Shown: piece by piece, positions 46,758 to 59,347 of the stretch
Layout: every line of letters starts with the position of its first letter
Numbering within the stretch: the stretch's first letter is position 1
NCBI GenBank assembly: GCA_012861695.1
Contig: JAAOOA010000006.1
Coordinates: forward strand, 28,129,811 to 28,193,810
DNA: 64,000 nucleotides
Reading direction: 5' to 3'
Origin: Trematomus loennbergii
Taxonomy: Eukaryota > Chordata > Actinopteri > Perciformes > Nototheniidae
Translations under genes and position numbers: made by a program
The notes under the pieces: model-generated
Told to the model about the DNA's origin: nothing
Database searches by the model: none
What the model saw: only the letters and a program-made list of their open reading frames with translations

Positions 46758-47268
46758 GACACGGACCTTAGCCCGCAGTCATCCGGTTCGACCTGACTAT
46801 GGCTGTGACTGTGTGACTGACCCAGCCTCGTCGTTCTGATAGCTCAGCCCCTTCGCTCCAACCCCCCTCCCTCCCCCTACATCTACAGGTGAAAATTACT
46901 TTTGCGACACATTCATCGCAAGAAGTGTAGCAAAAGTCAAGGCCGCAGATTCGTCGATTTATACTGCCACAGAGCAGATTCATGATGTTGTAATGACTGA
47001 TTTGAGAGGTTGTAATAACCAAGTTGCAGTTGTAATGGAAAATATATTTAAAAAATATATATTTTTCTGCAAGTGAACATTTCATCACTAAGTTCATTTT
47101 TTTCTACAAGCTACAAAACTTTATTTTTTCTGTGACTTCAAATGTGGTTCACAGATACGGATATGTTATACAAGTGTAAATGTATGCACACAAGCTCAGA
47201 TTTATTTTCTGAAAGTGCTCACATCAGGTTTTACACGCTCTCGCATTTTGCACCATATCTACCTTCAT
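46758..47268 (-). repeat. Right arm of the 0.5-kb inverted repeat
   Basis: Reverse complement of 44134-44652, diverging at 46758 exactly where the two first exons differ. Confidence 0.85.
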
Positions 47269-47688
47269 CGGAATGTGACAAAAGTCAGAAGTTTCCCATC
47301 CCCCTTGGGAGACTTTCTCCACACATTCCGATGGGCAATTAGTTTTAAACAAAGAGTCCGCAACATAGGCTACTACAGTATCTCTTGTTAACAGAGGGGG
47401 AATGGTAGAGCTTTGTCACACCGTTTCAGGGTTAATGAATAGTGGATAGGAGAATTCCAAAGGATTTAGGAGAGAGACTGCAGTGCTTTGAGAATCCGAC
47501 TGCACTTAGACTATCAACGTATTTATGATGCGCCAGCGGACGTCATGAATGTGCGTCTGCTGCTCCCACTTGTTGTACCTGGCAGAGCAAGAAACACTCC
47601 AGCCTTTTATTTAAACTTGTTTAAAATATATCTAAATATGTGTGTCCCGGGCCATGAATGCAATTATGCTGTCAGTTTTCAGATAAAG
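47269..47688. repeat. Repeat fragments shared with 35.1 kb and 56.2 kb
   Basis: 47320-47365 ('cacattccgatgggcaattagttttaaac') matches 35085-35125. 47420-47560 ('gtggataggagaattccaaa', 'gatgcgccagcggacgtcat') matches 56235-56375 within the MITE there. No gene is seen. Confidence 0.6.
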
Positions 47689-47689
47689 C

Positions 47690-48480
47690 CACCACACCAG
47701 CTTTTATGGAGAAAAGAAGTTATACTAGAGAATGCAGTTCCTGAAGAAATTGCTAGTGGGAATGCTTTATGCTGAAAATCTGACGCTAAACTGCTATGCT
47801 GAAATGTAATGTGTAAGAAGAAAGTGAAGAATTTAGATTGAAATGATACATGAACACTGGTGGCTTGAATGTGTGATGAGAGAAGAAAAGAAAGTAAAAA
47901 GGCTTGGAAAAGCAGCAAAATATTTGAACTGCAAACTTTTGAACTAACTTGATGGTGAATGATCTGTTGCCATGCCAATGGCATTTGATGACATCCCATA
48001 ATATGCTTAGATGCGTTGATGGCTGCATCGTTACCAAACCTGTGAAGTTTTGGGCCATTTGGAGCATTTTCACTGAAGTTATGAGAAAACCGTGTTTCAT
48101 GGCGGGCATTGTGTTGCCATGGCAACGGCATGTCCCGTAGATGTCTTCACGGCTGGACTGTTAGCACACATGTGAAGTTTGAGCACTTTTTGAACATTTT
48201 CATAGGAGTTATAGCGACATCATGTTTTATGGCGAGGGATGCGTTTCCATGTAAACGGCATATGATGAAACCCCATAATTGACGTAGAGCTGTTGAGGGC
48301 TGGACCGGTGATATACAAGCAAAGTTTGGGGGACGATCGGACCGTGTCCATTGGACTTACAACGACATCGTGTTTCATGGTGAGTGGTCTGTCGCCATGG
48401 GAACGGCATTTGATGACACCCCATAATACGCTTAGATGCGTTGATGGCTGCATCGTTACCAAACCTGTGAAGCACAGAAT
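47690..48480 (-). repeat. 150-bp X-box repeats, inverted array 3
   Basis: Reverse-complement relatives of 37.2-39.1 kb. Motifs are GTTGCCATGCCAA (47966), a perfect GTTGCCATGGCAAC (48113-48126), GTTTCCATGTAAAC (48242-48255) and GTCGCCATGGGAAC (48391-48404), with 'cctcgccataaaa' in reverse beside them. Confidence 0.8.
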
Positions 48481-48510
48481 ATGATCCTATCCGTGACATA
48501 TGGATCTTAA

Positions 48511-49675
48511 CCTGTTAAGCCCGAGAGACCCCGGTACCGGGGCACTACCGCAACGTCTTGCAGGAAACAGTGTCTGAGGGCATGTTAATTTAATAAACTC
48601 TGAATGTTTTATATCCATGTAACGGGAAGAAACTCATCTAACTGATCATTTTTATTATTTTTCAAAATAAAACCCACAATGCTAACGCTGAGCCTCTGAA
48701 TTAGCAACGAGCGAAAAATGCTAACAGATTACTGCACCGAAATTCACTCACAAAACCTTATTATTTATCTATTCTGCACATCCATGACATCGTTTCACAT
48801 CGTGAGGTGACACAGAATCGAAGGGTACCCTCATTATCACTCAATCATACGAAATCGCGACATTATAAACAAAAAAAGACATCAAAACATGTGGCGCTAG
48901 GTAGCTAGAAATGCTAACATGGTTACCTTGTCTCTGTCGTCTGCTCAAAAGTGGTCTTCAATGGCATTAAAAAAGTAAAAACGCTGCTGAAGTTAATCCA
49001 TAGGTTAATCCAATGTGTCTGTGTCCCTTTGAAATGATTTCTGATAATCCATGAGCAATAAACTGCTTTTCCGTTTCTAGATGTCAGAGCGAGAGATAGC
49101 TTCACTCTCATGCAAAACTACATGCGCAAAGCCCCACTTTTTGTTTTACAACGAGTGTGTGTGGGGGAATCCCCCTTCAATTCTATTGGCTCTAACGGTC
49201 AGAAAGAGGTGTCAACCATCAAAATCGACAAAGGGGGCCAGAGATATGGAAAAAAAACATTTCCACCCAAATCACCTCAGAGGTGGAGTTTTTTTGGCTA
49301 AACCTCTCTAAAAAGTCAAATGTCACTTGTTTTGCATCAATCTTGATACAGGGTACTTATATATGTTGTACTTTGGATTCCTAAAGCTTTTAGTCTACCT
49401 CACCATCATCCAAGGGTAGTTTTCACTATAAGTAAAAAGAATTTTTGGACGGACACTATAATTTACAGTTTTTTACTATGTAAAATCTGAATTTTCTTTA
49501 AAGTAAAAAACATCTATATTGTTCTGACTTTTCTACATCCAACTCACAGGTTTATCATTACTTTGAGAAAAAAGATTATTAATTTAACCCTTTTAGAAGG
49601 GAAGATATGGTCATTTGTTCTGGGAATGTCATTTTCGAGCCTGAGACCTGAAAAACAGGCTCTGGGCTTAACAGG
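48511..49675 (-). mobile_element. Complete piggyBac-type MITE, reverse orientation
   Basis: 1165 bp between TTAA sites (48507-48510, 49676-49679), ends CCTGTTAAGCCC and GGGCTTAACAGG. The empty site exists at 26419-26422 (reverse strand: ggatcTTAAcaaagatccgc) and 36430-36440, proving insertion into an older repeat. It carries no transposase. Confidence 0.95.
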
Positions 49676-49679
49676 TTAA

Positions 49680-49837
49680 CAAATATCCGCTATATCAGAT
49701 ACCTCTACTGTAGATCTATCAGCTCTTTATTTCACATGAGTTCCAGTGTGGCAGCTTTTTAATCACTGCTCCCCCTGGTGGATCCACCATCCATTGCAGC
49801 TGGTTACATTATAATTAAATGTATTTATGAAGGGGGC
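49680..49837. repeat. Host repeat flanking the LTR element
   Basis: Matches 36430-36550 and, reversed, 26230-26400 ('ttccagtgtgg', 'ccccctggtggatc', 'ccattgcagctgg'). It continues beyond the LTR element as 'tatcaag' at 53546. Confidence 0.75.
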
Positions 49838-49841
49838 GTAT

Positions 49842-50157
49842 TGTGACGACCCCTGCCTTGTTGTCTCCTGTGGTGTGCATGGCCCTTTAATGTTTCTCCT
49901 CTGCTTGTGACGCCCTGATTGAGGACACCTGGTGGCTGGCGGAGGATTAAGAGGCAGGAGCCAGAGTCTCGCTCTCCTCTCCCGCAGAGGACCAGACCTC
50001 GGAGAGCAGCCACGTCGCCTATTCTTTTTGCCTTGTCTTTTTGCCTTGTCTTTTTTGTTTGTCTTCGGACACATTAAGTTTTGCTAAATAAATACCTTTT
50101 TTACATATTCTTGTCCTTCCCACGCTTTTTGTTATGGCTAAGAGCCAGGCCATGACA
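49842..50157 (+). repeat. 5' LTR
   Basis: 316 bp. Contains 'aataaatac' polyadenylation signal near 50089 and ends GCCATGACA. Differs from the 3' LTR by a few substitutions and small indels (for example a TTTTTGCC duplication near 50040). Confidence 0.9.
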
Positions 50158-50159
50158 GA

Positions 50160-50172
50160 TGGGGGCTCGTCC
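50160..50172 (+). promoter_or_regulatory. Primer-binding site, tRNA-Pro-like
   Basis: TGGGGGCTCGTCC two bases after the LTR, the same 13 bases as at 13859-13871. Confidence 0.75.
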
Positions 50173-50860
50173 ACTTCTTTATCTGTGATACAGCAACGGA
50201 TAGGTAAGATTTGTGTTGGGAGTTGGTGCGCGTGTATAAAGTTTGTTGGGAGCGCGTTTGCAGTGCGCCGGTTTCTTTGTTTCGGCTCGTTGTGGGAAGG
50301 ACATTTCAGATCGTTGTTTGGGGACTGATTTGATTACTTTGTGAAGCTTTGATTTGTTTGGTATTATATTTCGGGAGAGTGGTTGCTAGTTGTTCTTAGT
50401 CAGCTTTTGTTTTTTTCCTTTTTCTCTCGTGGGGGTTTGTTGGTGCGTTGCATGTGGAGCAGTGCGGAGCGGTGCGGAGTTTTCCCTGGCAGGTTAAGCG
50501 GCGGTTCCCTTGGGATTGTTGAGCGGGGTGTGTAGTGTTGCGGAGAAAGTGGTTGAAGCTTCGGCTTGGGAGCATGGCCGTGGTCACAGTAGTGTTGCTA
50601 GCTTGCTAGTCGCTTTGCTGGGCCAGCGGTCTCCGGTGCATAAATACCCACCACAAGTAACTGCATGAAGACTAGGGAGGAGATTAGTCAGTGGGATGGT
50701 GAGTTAGTGGGGAAACTCCAATCAGAACATTAGTGTTGTTCCACTTTGGACGCATAATAATGTGGTGGTATCTGTCCGGTTTGTTTTTGTGTTTTTTTTT
50801 CTCATCTCTCGGTTTAAAGGTCCGGTGTTGTGTTCCGGTGAGGGGTCGTTGGAAGTTAAT
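50173..50860 (+). other. Untranslated leader of the LTR element
   Basis: Between primer site and gag ATG, about 690 bases, G/T-rich, with short frames only. This is a plausible packaging leader. Nothing further can be said from sequence. Confidence 0.5.
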
Positions 50861-52946
<2,086 letters not shown>

Positions 52947-53229
52947 GGAAACATGGGCCGTGACGGTAATGTATTGTCTGTCATACTGTTCGATAAATCG
53001 TTCTCGCTCTGCCCATCCTTTTAAAGTGTGCTTCTCAGGTAGCTTACCTGTTGCTAAAGATGTGGCTGGGTGTTGGAGGAGCGTTTGGCAGTGTGAGGGT
53101 TGTATGTTGCAATTGTGGTTTTGTTGGAGGTGGGGTGCTTATGTCTTGTGTTTTTGTTGTTCATTACTGGTGTTTTTTGTTTTGTCAGGGTTGGGATTGG
53201 TGTGCCGGTGGTCTGGGGACACCGACTTT

Positions 53230-53240
53230 AAGGGGGGGGG
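53230..53240 (+). promoter_or_regulatory. Polypurine tract
   Basis: AAGGGGGGGGG directly before the 3' LTR, the expected start site of plus-strand DNA synthesis. Confidence 0.85.
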
Positions 53241-53544
53241 TGTGACGACCCCTGCCTTGTTGTCTCCTGTGGTGTGCATGGCCCTTTAATGTTTCTCCTC
53301 TGCTTGTGACGCCCTGATTGAGGACACCTGCGGCTGGCGGAGGATTAAGAGGCAGGAGCCAGAGTCTCGATCTCTCTCTCCCGCAGAGGACCGGACCTCG
53401 GAGAGCAGCCACGTCGCTATTCTTTTTGCCTTGTCTTTTTTTGTTTGTCTTCGGCCACATTAAGTTTTGTTAAATAAATACCTTTTTCTACATATTCTTG
53501 TCCTTCCCATGCTTTTTGTTATGGCTAAGAGCCAGGCCATGACA
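53241..53544 (+). repeat. 3' LTR
   Basis: 304 bp copy of 49842-50157, followed by the duplicated GTAT. Confidence 0.9.
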
Positions 53545-53548
53545 GTAT

Positions 53549-53749
53549 CAAGTCCTGCGGGGGTTTTCCTTTCAGCAGGGGCCCACCCCGTGCAGATCCC
53601 GGACCCACATGGGTAGGGGCGTCCGAAATGAGGTGCTACATCTGTACAAATGTTCCTCCATCTCGTTGTGGATGAAAAAATACAGAGCTCGACGGCGCAA
53701 GCGAAACGAGAAAGTGTACCAGGAGGTTTCTACACCGTTGGCCGCATAT
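53549..53749 (+). other. Unidentified sequence with a basic short frame
   Basis: A frame from 53609 encodes a Lys/Arg-rich stretch (KKYRARRRKRNEKVYQEV). I do not recognise it. It ends where an LTR-like sequence begins, and may be a scrap of that element's coding region or a chance frame. Confidence 0.25.
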
Positions 53750-54091
53750 CAGGATTCAGGAAAAGGTAGGACCCAAATGCAGGTAGCACGAGGTAGCATC
53801 CAGACAAAAAACTGACCGTGACCAACATGGAGGGAGACAGGAAAGACAATGAACAGACATGGAGCACAGGGGAAGACAATACTAAATACACAGAAGGGTA
53901 ATCACAGGACAAGACACAGCTGGGCAGGGGAGGCAGAAACACAAGGGCAACAGGTGAACACAATCAGACATTCAGACACAGGAGGGAAAGCACAGGAAGG
54001 AAGACAAGACACAGGGAGAACAGAATTGCAAAATAAAACCATGACAAGACAGACAAAACTAAAATCGTGACATAACACTAAGATCGTGACA
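53750..54091 (-). mobile_element. LTR-like sequence of another Gypsy element
   Basis: On the minus strand it begins TGTCACGATC next to a poly-G tract and holds T/C-rich 'cttgtcttcc' sequence and 'caccttgtgcccctg'-like G/C stretches, ending near 'aatcctgatatgcgg'. The position of the G tract fits a polypurine tract before a 3' LTR. No second LTR is found in the window. Confidence 0.45.
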
Positions 54092-54093
54092 GA

Positions 54094-54095
<2 letters not shown>

Positions 54096-54125
<30 letters not shown>
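54096..54125. repeat. Poly-C run of about 30 nt
   Basis: Uninterrupted C run (G run on the minus strand). Possibly a polypurine tract grown by slippage. Length is unreliable in assemblies. Confidence 0.9.
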
Positions 54126-54127
<2 letters not shown>

Positions 54128-55400
54128 AAGGGAAGGATTCAAGACGTCCAAAACAAAGTCCAACACTTCCAAAAGGGTGGGTGGAGGGGGTCTGGAGGAT
54201 GGGTTTGGGCTGACAGCCCGGGGGCACGGCAGAGGACCAGGAAGGGGTCTCGGGCGGACAACCCGGGGGCAAGGCAGAGTTTACGGAGGGAGTCTCGGGC
54301 GGACGGCCCGGTGGCAAGGCAGAGTTCACGGAGGGAGTCTCGGGCGGACGGCCCGGTGGCACGGCAGAGGTAGAGAAGCGGCTAAGGCCGCGGCGGGCAT
54401 AGTCAGGGAGCCGAGCACAAGGACGGACCGGGTTCGTGGCCGACTGGACCACCGGCGGAATAGGATATGGTGTCGGCGGGACACCCGGAAGGACAGAGTT
54501 TTTAGCTGGCGGAGCCAACGGCGTAACAGGAACCAGTGTTGTCCGGACAGGAACCCTGGACGGGACATGGGCTGGTGTCAGTGGGACCCCGGACGGAGCA
54601 AGGGCTGGTGTCGACGGGACCTCCAGCAGGACAGGACATGGTGTTGGCAGGAAATCCGGCAGAGCAGGTGTCGGCGGAACCCCCAACAGGACAGGATATG
54701 GTGTTGGCAGGAAACCCGGCAGAGCAGGTGTCGGCAGAAACCCCAACAGGACAGGACATGGTGTTGGCAGGAAATCCGGCGGAGCAGGTGTCAGCAGAAC
54801 CCCCAACAGGACAGGACACAGAGTTGGCAGGACCCCCAGTGGAACCCCCAACGAAACAGGACATGGAGTTGGCAGGACCCTCAGCGGAACCCCCAACGAC
54901 ACAGGACATGGAGTTAGCAGGACCCTCAGCGGAACCCCCAACGACACAGGACATGGAGTTGGGACATGAGTTGGGACTGGAGAAGGGACATGAGAAGGGA
55001 CTCGAGAGGGAACTCGAGAAGGGACTCGAGAGGGGACTCGAGAAGGGACTCGAGAGAGGACTCGAGAAGGGACTAGAGAAGGAACTTGAGTCTTGAGTCG
55101 GCGGGACTCCCGAGTCGGCAGGACCCCCGATGAAGAAGGGACTTGAGTCGCCCGGACCGCCAACAGGAGACGGGGAGCTGGAGTCGGCCGGTACGCCGAC
55201 AGGACACGGGGGGCTGGTGTCGGCCGGAGAGCCAACAGGAGACGGGGAGCTGGAGTCGGCCAGTACGCCGACAGGACACGGGGGGCTGGCGTGGCCCGGA
55301 GAGCCAACAGGACACAGGGAGCTGGAGTCGGCCGGTACGCCGACAGGACACGGGGGGCTGGCGTCGGCCGGAGACGTCGTAGCCCACGAACTCTTTCAGA
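54126..55400 (-). repeat. GC-rich serial minisatellites within a 393-codon open frame
   Basis: Four unit types follow one another. 54230-54370 is about 54 bp ('gtctcgggcggacggcccgg'). 54600-54960 has 60-bp then 45-bp units ('aacccccaacaggacagg', 'ggagttggcaggacc'). 54970-55090 has 12-bp units ('gggactcgagag'). 55140-55380 has about 60-66 bp units ('gccgacaggacacgggg'). All have lengths divisible by three, and the minus strand stays open from 55307 to 54126 (Pro/Val/Ser/Arg-rich; PTPCPVSLGVPLRVL and SRVPSRVPSRVP repeats). Plus-strand frames are open for long stretches too. It may be a low-complexity 3' reading frame of the LTR element next to it. No domain is recognised. Confidence 0.7.
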
Positions 55401-55489
55401 CTGTACAAAAAAATCTTACGTTTTTGCAATAACGGCTCAGTAGCGCCCCCTATTGTGCGGTCACATATAGAAAACTCTTCAGGATAGTT

Positions 55490-55837
55490 TTCAGATAATC
55501 CAGTCACATCTCTCTGCCCTTGGCCTGGTCCTGAACACCACTAAAACCAAGACCACGTGCCTCCCAAACTGGCACTATTGTGACCGCCGATGGCCGGGAC
55601 CTTGAAATAGTTCAATCTTATAAATACCTGGGATTTTGGATTGACAGTAATCTGTCATTCTCAGAACATCTCTCCAAAATTCAGACCAAGGTTAAACCTA
55701 GATTCAGCTTTCTATATAGGAATCGCTCCTCATTCACTTAATCTGCTAAACTCTCTCTGGTCCAGATGACTGTCCTTCCTCTGTTCGACTATACCATCTA
55801 CCGCTCGGCGTGTAAAGGAGCTCTCGATCATTTGGAC
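55490..55837 (+). pseudogene. LINE reverse transcriptase remnant
   Basis: Plus-strand pieces LGLVLNTTKT, YLGFWIDSNLSFSEHL, KVKPRFSFLYRNRSSFT and VLPLFDYTIYRSA follow the order of the region after the RT catalytic box in CR1/L2/Rex-type LINEs (compare 42100-42300). It has stops and frameshifts, and is cut off at 55838 by a hAT-like terminus. Confidence 0.7.
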
Positions 55838-56155
55838 CAGTGGTTCTCAACTGGGGGTCGCGACCCAAAAGTGGGTCGCAGACCCTTTTCGAGATGTGTG
55901 AGTGAAATTTTCTTTTAAATAAAAATGTTTTACATTTATTTTTGGAAAAAAGTCAAACTTTTATTTTGAAGGCCCGATTTTCTAACGCTGTGCATGCAGT
56001 AGGCGTTGGACTGGAAGTACTGGAGACGATAAACGGTTTTGAAAACTTCTGTCAAGTAGTGATCATCTTCTCAATAAAACATCTTTGCTGATGTTTTTTC
56101 GAGTCTTCTGGCCAATCAGAATCAAGATTGTTGCCGGAAGTCCCCACGGAGAAAG
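55838..56155 (+). mobile_element. hAT-Charlie-like nonautonomous element, left part
   Basis: Begins CAGTGGTTCTCAAC then a palindromic 'gggtcgcgaccc' region, typical of Charlie-like termini. The interior matches 1283-1510. Its right end is not resolved because another element is inserted at 56156. Confidence 0.65.
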
Positions 56156-57206
56156 AGGTTGCGGTCGAATAGTCCAAAAATCAGCTCCTAAATTCTAACC
56201 CTATCGTCTATTCCTTGACCTCTGAGTGAAACGTCATGGGTTAAGGGATAGTGGATAGGAGAATTCAAAAGGATTTAGGAGAAGAGACTGCGGTACTTTA
56301 GAGAATCCGACTGCACTTTCACTATCCGACGTGTTTATGATGCGCCAGCGGACGTCATAAATGTGCGTCTGCTGCTGTGGGGAAACTATGGAAACTACAG
56401 TTTTCTATACAGCGGACTACAACATGGATGTTTAATAAGAACGAGGGACTACTGTAAACTCATCTGAGACTCTGCACCGTGCTCTGATGCTGTTGTTTTA
56501 TGCTTTATGAACGGGGACAACAGAGAAACATATTCTTCATGACCAAAGTTGGATTGAAATAAAAAAGGAAAGTGAAACTTATGCTCGTCACCCTCTCCCT
56601 CCGGTCCACATTAATACAAATGATCCCAATACGTATGATTGTATGAAAAGATCTTAAAATCAATACAAATGTATTTATTATAAACGTTAGTCCTTAACAT
56701 CTATCACTGTGTATATCACCATTCAAACATCTTTTAAAAGTTGAACAAACCCCACACAGCTCAGTAAAGTCTGTGAAATGTTAACTTTGGTCATTTCAGT
56801 AAAAACTAACATTCATATTTCTCTTTTTGATTATAATACTGATGAACGTTCAAAACAAAGCACTTTGGCAACTTACCACATACGTTTTAAAATGCTTAAT
56901 AAGCACCGTAACTTTCATGATATCATTTCTCGTTCATAATCGGTTGTTTCCGTGAACGGTCGACTGTTGTGTGACGGTAAATGCCGCGGCCGCAAGGCAT
57001 TGTGGGGCAGCATTTTCTCCTCTCCTTTCGGTTAGGGAGGTCCAGTGGTTCCTAAGCTAAAGGAGGTTATAAAGGAAGTTTGAAACCTCCTTTCCTTTCA
57101 TTTAGAGAATTCGAACGGCACTTATCATGGCTGCCACTGAGGGACTTCCAGGTCATTTCACTCCGTTAAGAAGGTTCAAGCTAAATGGACTATTCGACCG
57201 CAACCT
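56156..57206. mobile_element. MITE with AGGTTGCGGTCGAATAGTCC ends
   Basis: Terminal inverted repeats of 20 bp at 56156-56175 and 57187-57206. The continuous sequence at 1501-1520 is the empty site. A piece (56235-56375) also occurs at 47420-47560. No transposase is seen in the 1.05 kb. The target duplication is unclear. Confidence 0.8.
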
Positions 57207-57530
57207 AACTTTGCGGTAGAACTATTCTTTATACATCCATGGGTACAACTTCAGATAAAAATGAACACATAATGAAATATAACCCCCGGTTTGATGATTG
57301 ACAGGTCACAGAACAATGGGAGCTATCTACCCTTACCCACAATTTAAAGTAATTCACACAGACTCTCTCCTCTTTATTCTTCTCTCTGTGAGGAGCAGCA
57401 AGTTCAGCTGTCAGAACAAAGTGAAACACAAACAATGGCATACAATATTATTAATAGGCTATGTCGGGTAGTAATAGATTTATTTATTTTCTTCTCAGAG
57501 TGTACCAGAATGCGTATTTATATAACAGAT
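57207..57530. repeat. Continuation of the interspersed block seen at 1511-1830
   Basis: 'aactttgcggtagaactatt' onward matches 1511-1810 with few differences. Confidence 0.65.
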
Positions 57531-57537
57531 TTGTTTC

Positions 57538-57542
<5 letters not shown>

Positions 57543-57576
<34 letters not shown>
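57543..57576. repeat. TA dinucleotide microsatellite
   Basis: About 15 TA units with a one-base slip near 57570. Confidence 0.9.
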
Positions 57577-57578
<2 letters not shown>

Positions 57579-57579
57579 T

Positions 57580-58740
57580 ATATTAATCTTTGCAATATTT
57601 GTCATTCCTTTTTTTTCTAACTTTGTTTATTGTGTGCATCTTTAAATTATTAATAATTCATATAATCTTTTTTTTCACACCATCATTCCATATCATTTTC
57701 ATTATGTGTACCATTTTCTTATCCTTTAATTTTTTCAGATTATTTTATTATTGAATATAATAGAACTAACTTACTTACATAAGGAAGCAGTAATATAGCC
57801 CCAATGCACTTCATGTACAGTAAAGTGTTAAAGAGAAAAGCAATGGTATCACAATATAACAGTAAAAAGAGCAGTAGTTGCATATATCTATCCACCTGCT
57901 TTTCTTATTTTCTTATTATCATACTGAAAACATTTTACTCGGTCAACAAATCAGTTCACCTCTTGTTCGAGATATCATATCCTAGAGACTGAGCATCTTC
58001 ATCAACATCCCTCAGTTTCATTGTACCTTCTTGCAGTACATTCCTACTATAAAGCTGCCTCAGTCCACTTCTCCTGGCAGCTCCATTAGAGAAGCTGTGG
58101 GGATCTGTGTTTCACTGCAACCCACCATGAATGATATAAGCCCCTTAAGAATATAAATAGGAGAAATGGCTTATGTTAGTACTACTGAAATGCATTTATA
58201 TGCAAAAATGCAGTATAAGAAATCAACTCATCATGGAAAAATACCTTAAAAGAGCTGTATTATAAAAGTACTTTTTTTTAAAAAAACACTACAGGTGCAG
58301 AGGAGTACAAATGAATGAACTAATATCAAAAGGAAACTTCTCCAGTTGAGAAAGACAGTTCTGGGAATGTAATGTAAAATATGCACATGGGGCATTATCT
58401 ATTTTTTACTTTTGGCTAATTTATGAGAAATCTATAGACAAACACCTAAATGTGTTTTTGGAATGTTTTCTTTTCACTTGTTTCCAATACGGCATGTTAC
58501 TTAAGCAAATTATCTCAAAATTGACCAAACTTAAAAAATAAAATATGTTTTAACCTTGCCTTTAATCAAATGAATTCTACATTGAAAATCTGCTCGTTTT
58601 ACAAAGATTTGGTTTAAAGTTCCACTTTGAAATGCAAACCATGTCACAATCATATTGCTCTACTGCTGTATAAATCTGCAAAATAATATCAGAACATTCA
58701 TTATTGACAAGTGAAGATGCGCTGTGTCACTTTACACTGC
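57580..58740. other. Upstream intergenic sequence, no gene recognised
   Basis: AT-rich, no clear repeats or exons. Confidence 0.4.
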
Positions 58741-58859
58741 TGATTTATCAGTGTGTGCTTATGGGGCATCCTTCACTGGGTGTCCTGATGCATTTTATGT
58801 GGCGATGATTAAAGTCTGCACAGGTGAAAGGATGATGTGGGAAAACACATTGACACGAA

Positions 58860-59347
58860 GGGGGGACGTTACACCTCCCTCGTTGTGTTTGGTGTATAGA
58901 TGAAGGGGGGGATGGGAAGGAGGAGCATCGTAACGCCGCCTGAAGGACGCAGAGCTGCGGTTCGGAACCGGGCTGAGAAACCAAAATCCAGTCGGTACCG
59001 GTCCTGGGAGTAGATGCAACACACCGGATGTGGTGAAGCGGCGTCCTGTAGTTCTACGTCGTGTATTAAGCCCTCATACATACACATGCGTAGTCTACGT
59101 ATTTAAATATGATGTAGTCGATACGCACTGGCTGGACAGGACAGAGCAGAGAGGTCGCTGACGGACTGCGCGTAATGCTGAGTGGACAGCAGTATTTCTC
59201 GCTGTGTATTCCAGCCTAGACGGGCTATTGACAAGAGATTCGCACTCGTTCTGCAGTGCAGCTCGTCATTATTACCAGATGCTCTCCGCCGGACCGGACC
59301 CGTTCAGTTTCATGCCGTCCAAGCCGACCGGAGCCTGAGCCCGAAGG
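58860..59347 (+). promoter_or_regulatory. Promoter region and 5' leader of the slco3a1-like gene
   Basis: CpG- and G-rich from about 58860, with 'gtatttaaatatg' (59098-59110) as a possible weak TATA element and a GC-rich leader running to the ATG at 59348. The transcription start is not determined. Confidence 0.4.

Noticed and set aside
50762..50860. Upstream extension of the Gag frame
   Set aside because: The sister element starts at the equivalent of 50861, and the extension has leader-like composition. The ATG at 50861 is preferred.
54177..54917. Plus-strand 246-codon Gly/Arg-rich frame
   Set aside because: It comes from the same GC-rich tandem repeats, whose triplet-multiple units leave several frames open at once.
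58748..59087. Minus-strand frames upstream of slco3a1
   Set aside because: They fall in the GC-rich promoter and leader of the plus-strand gene and show no conserved protein.
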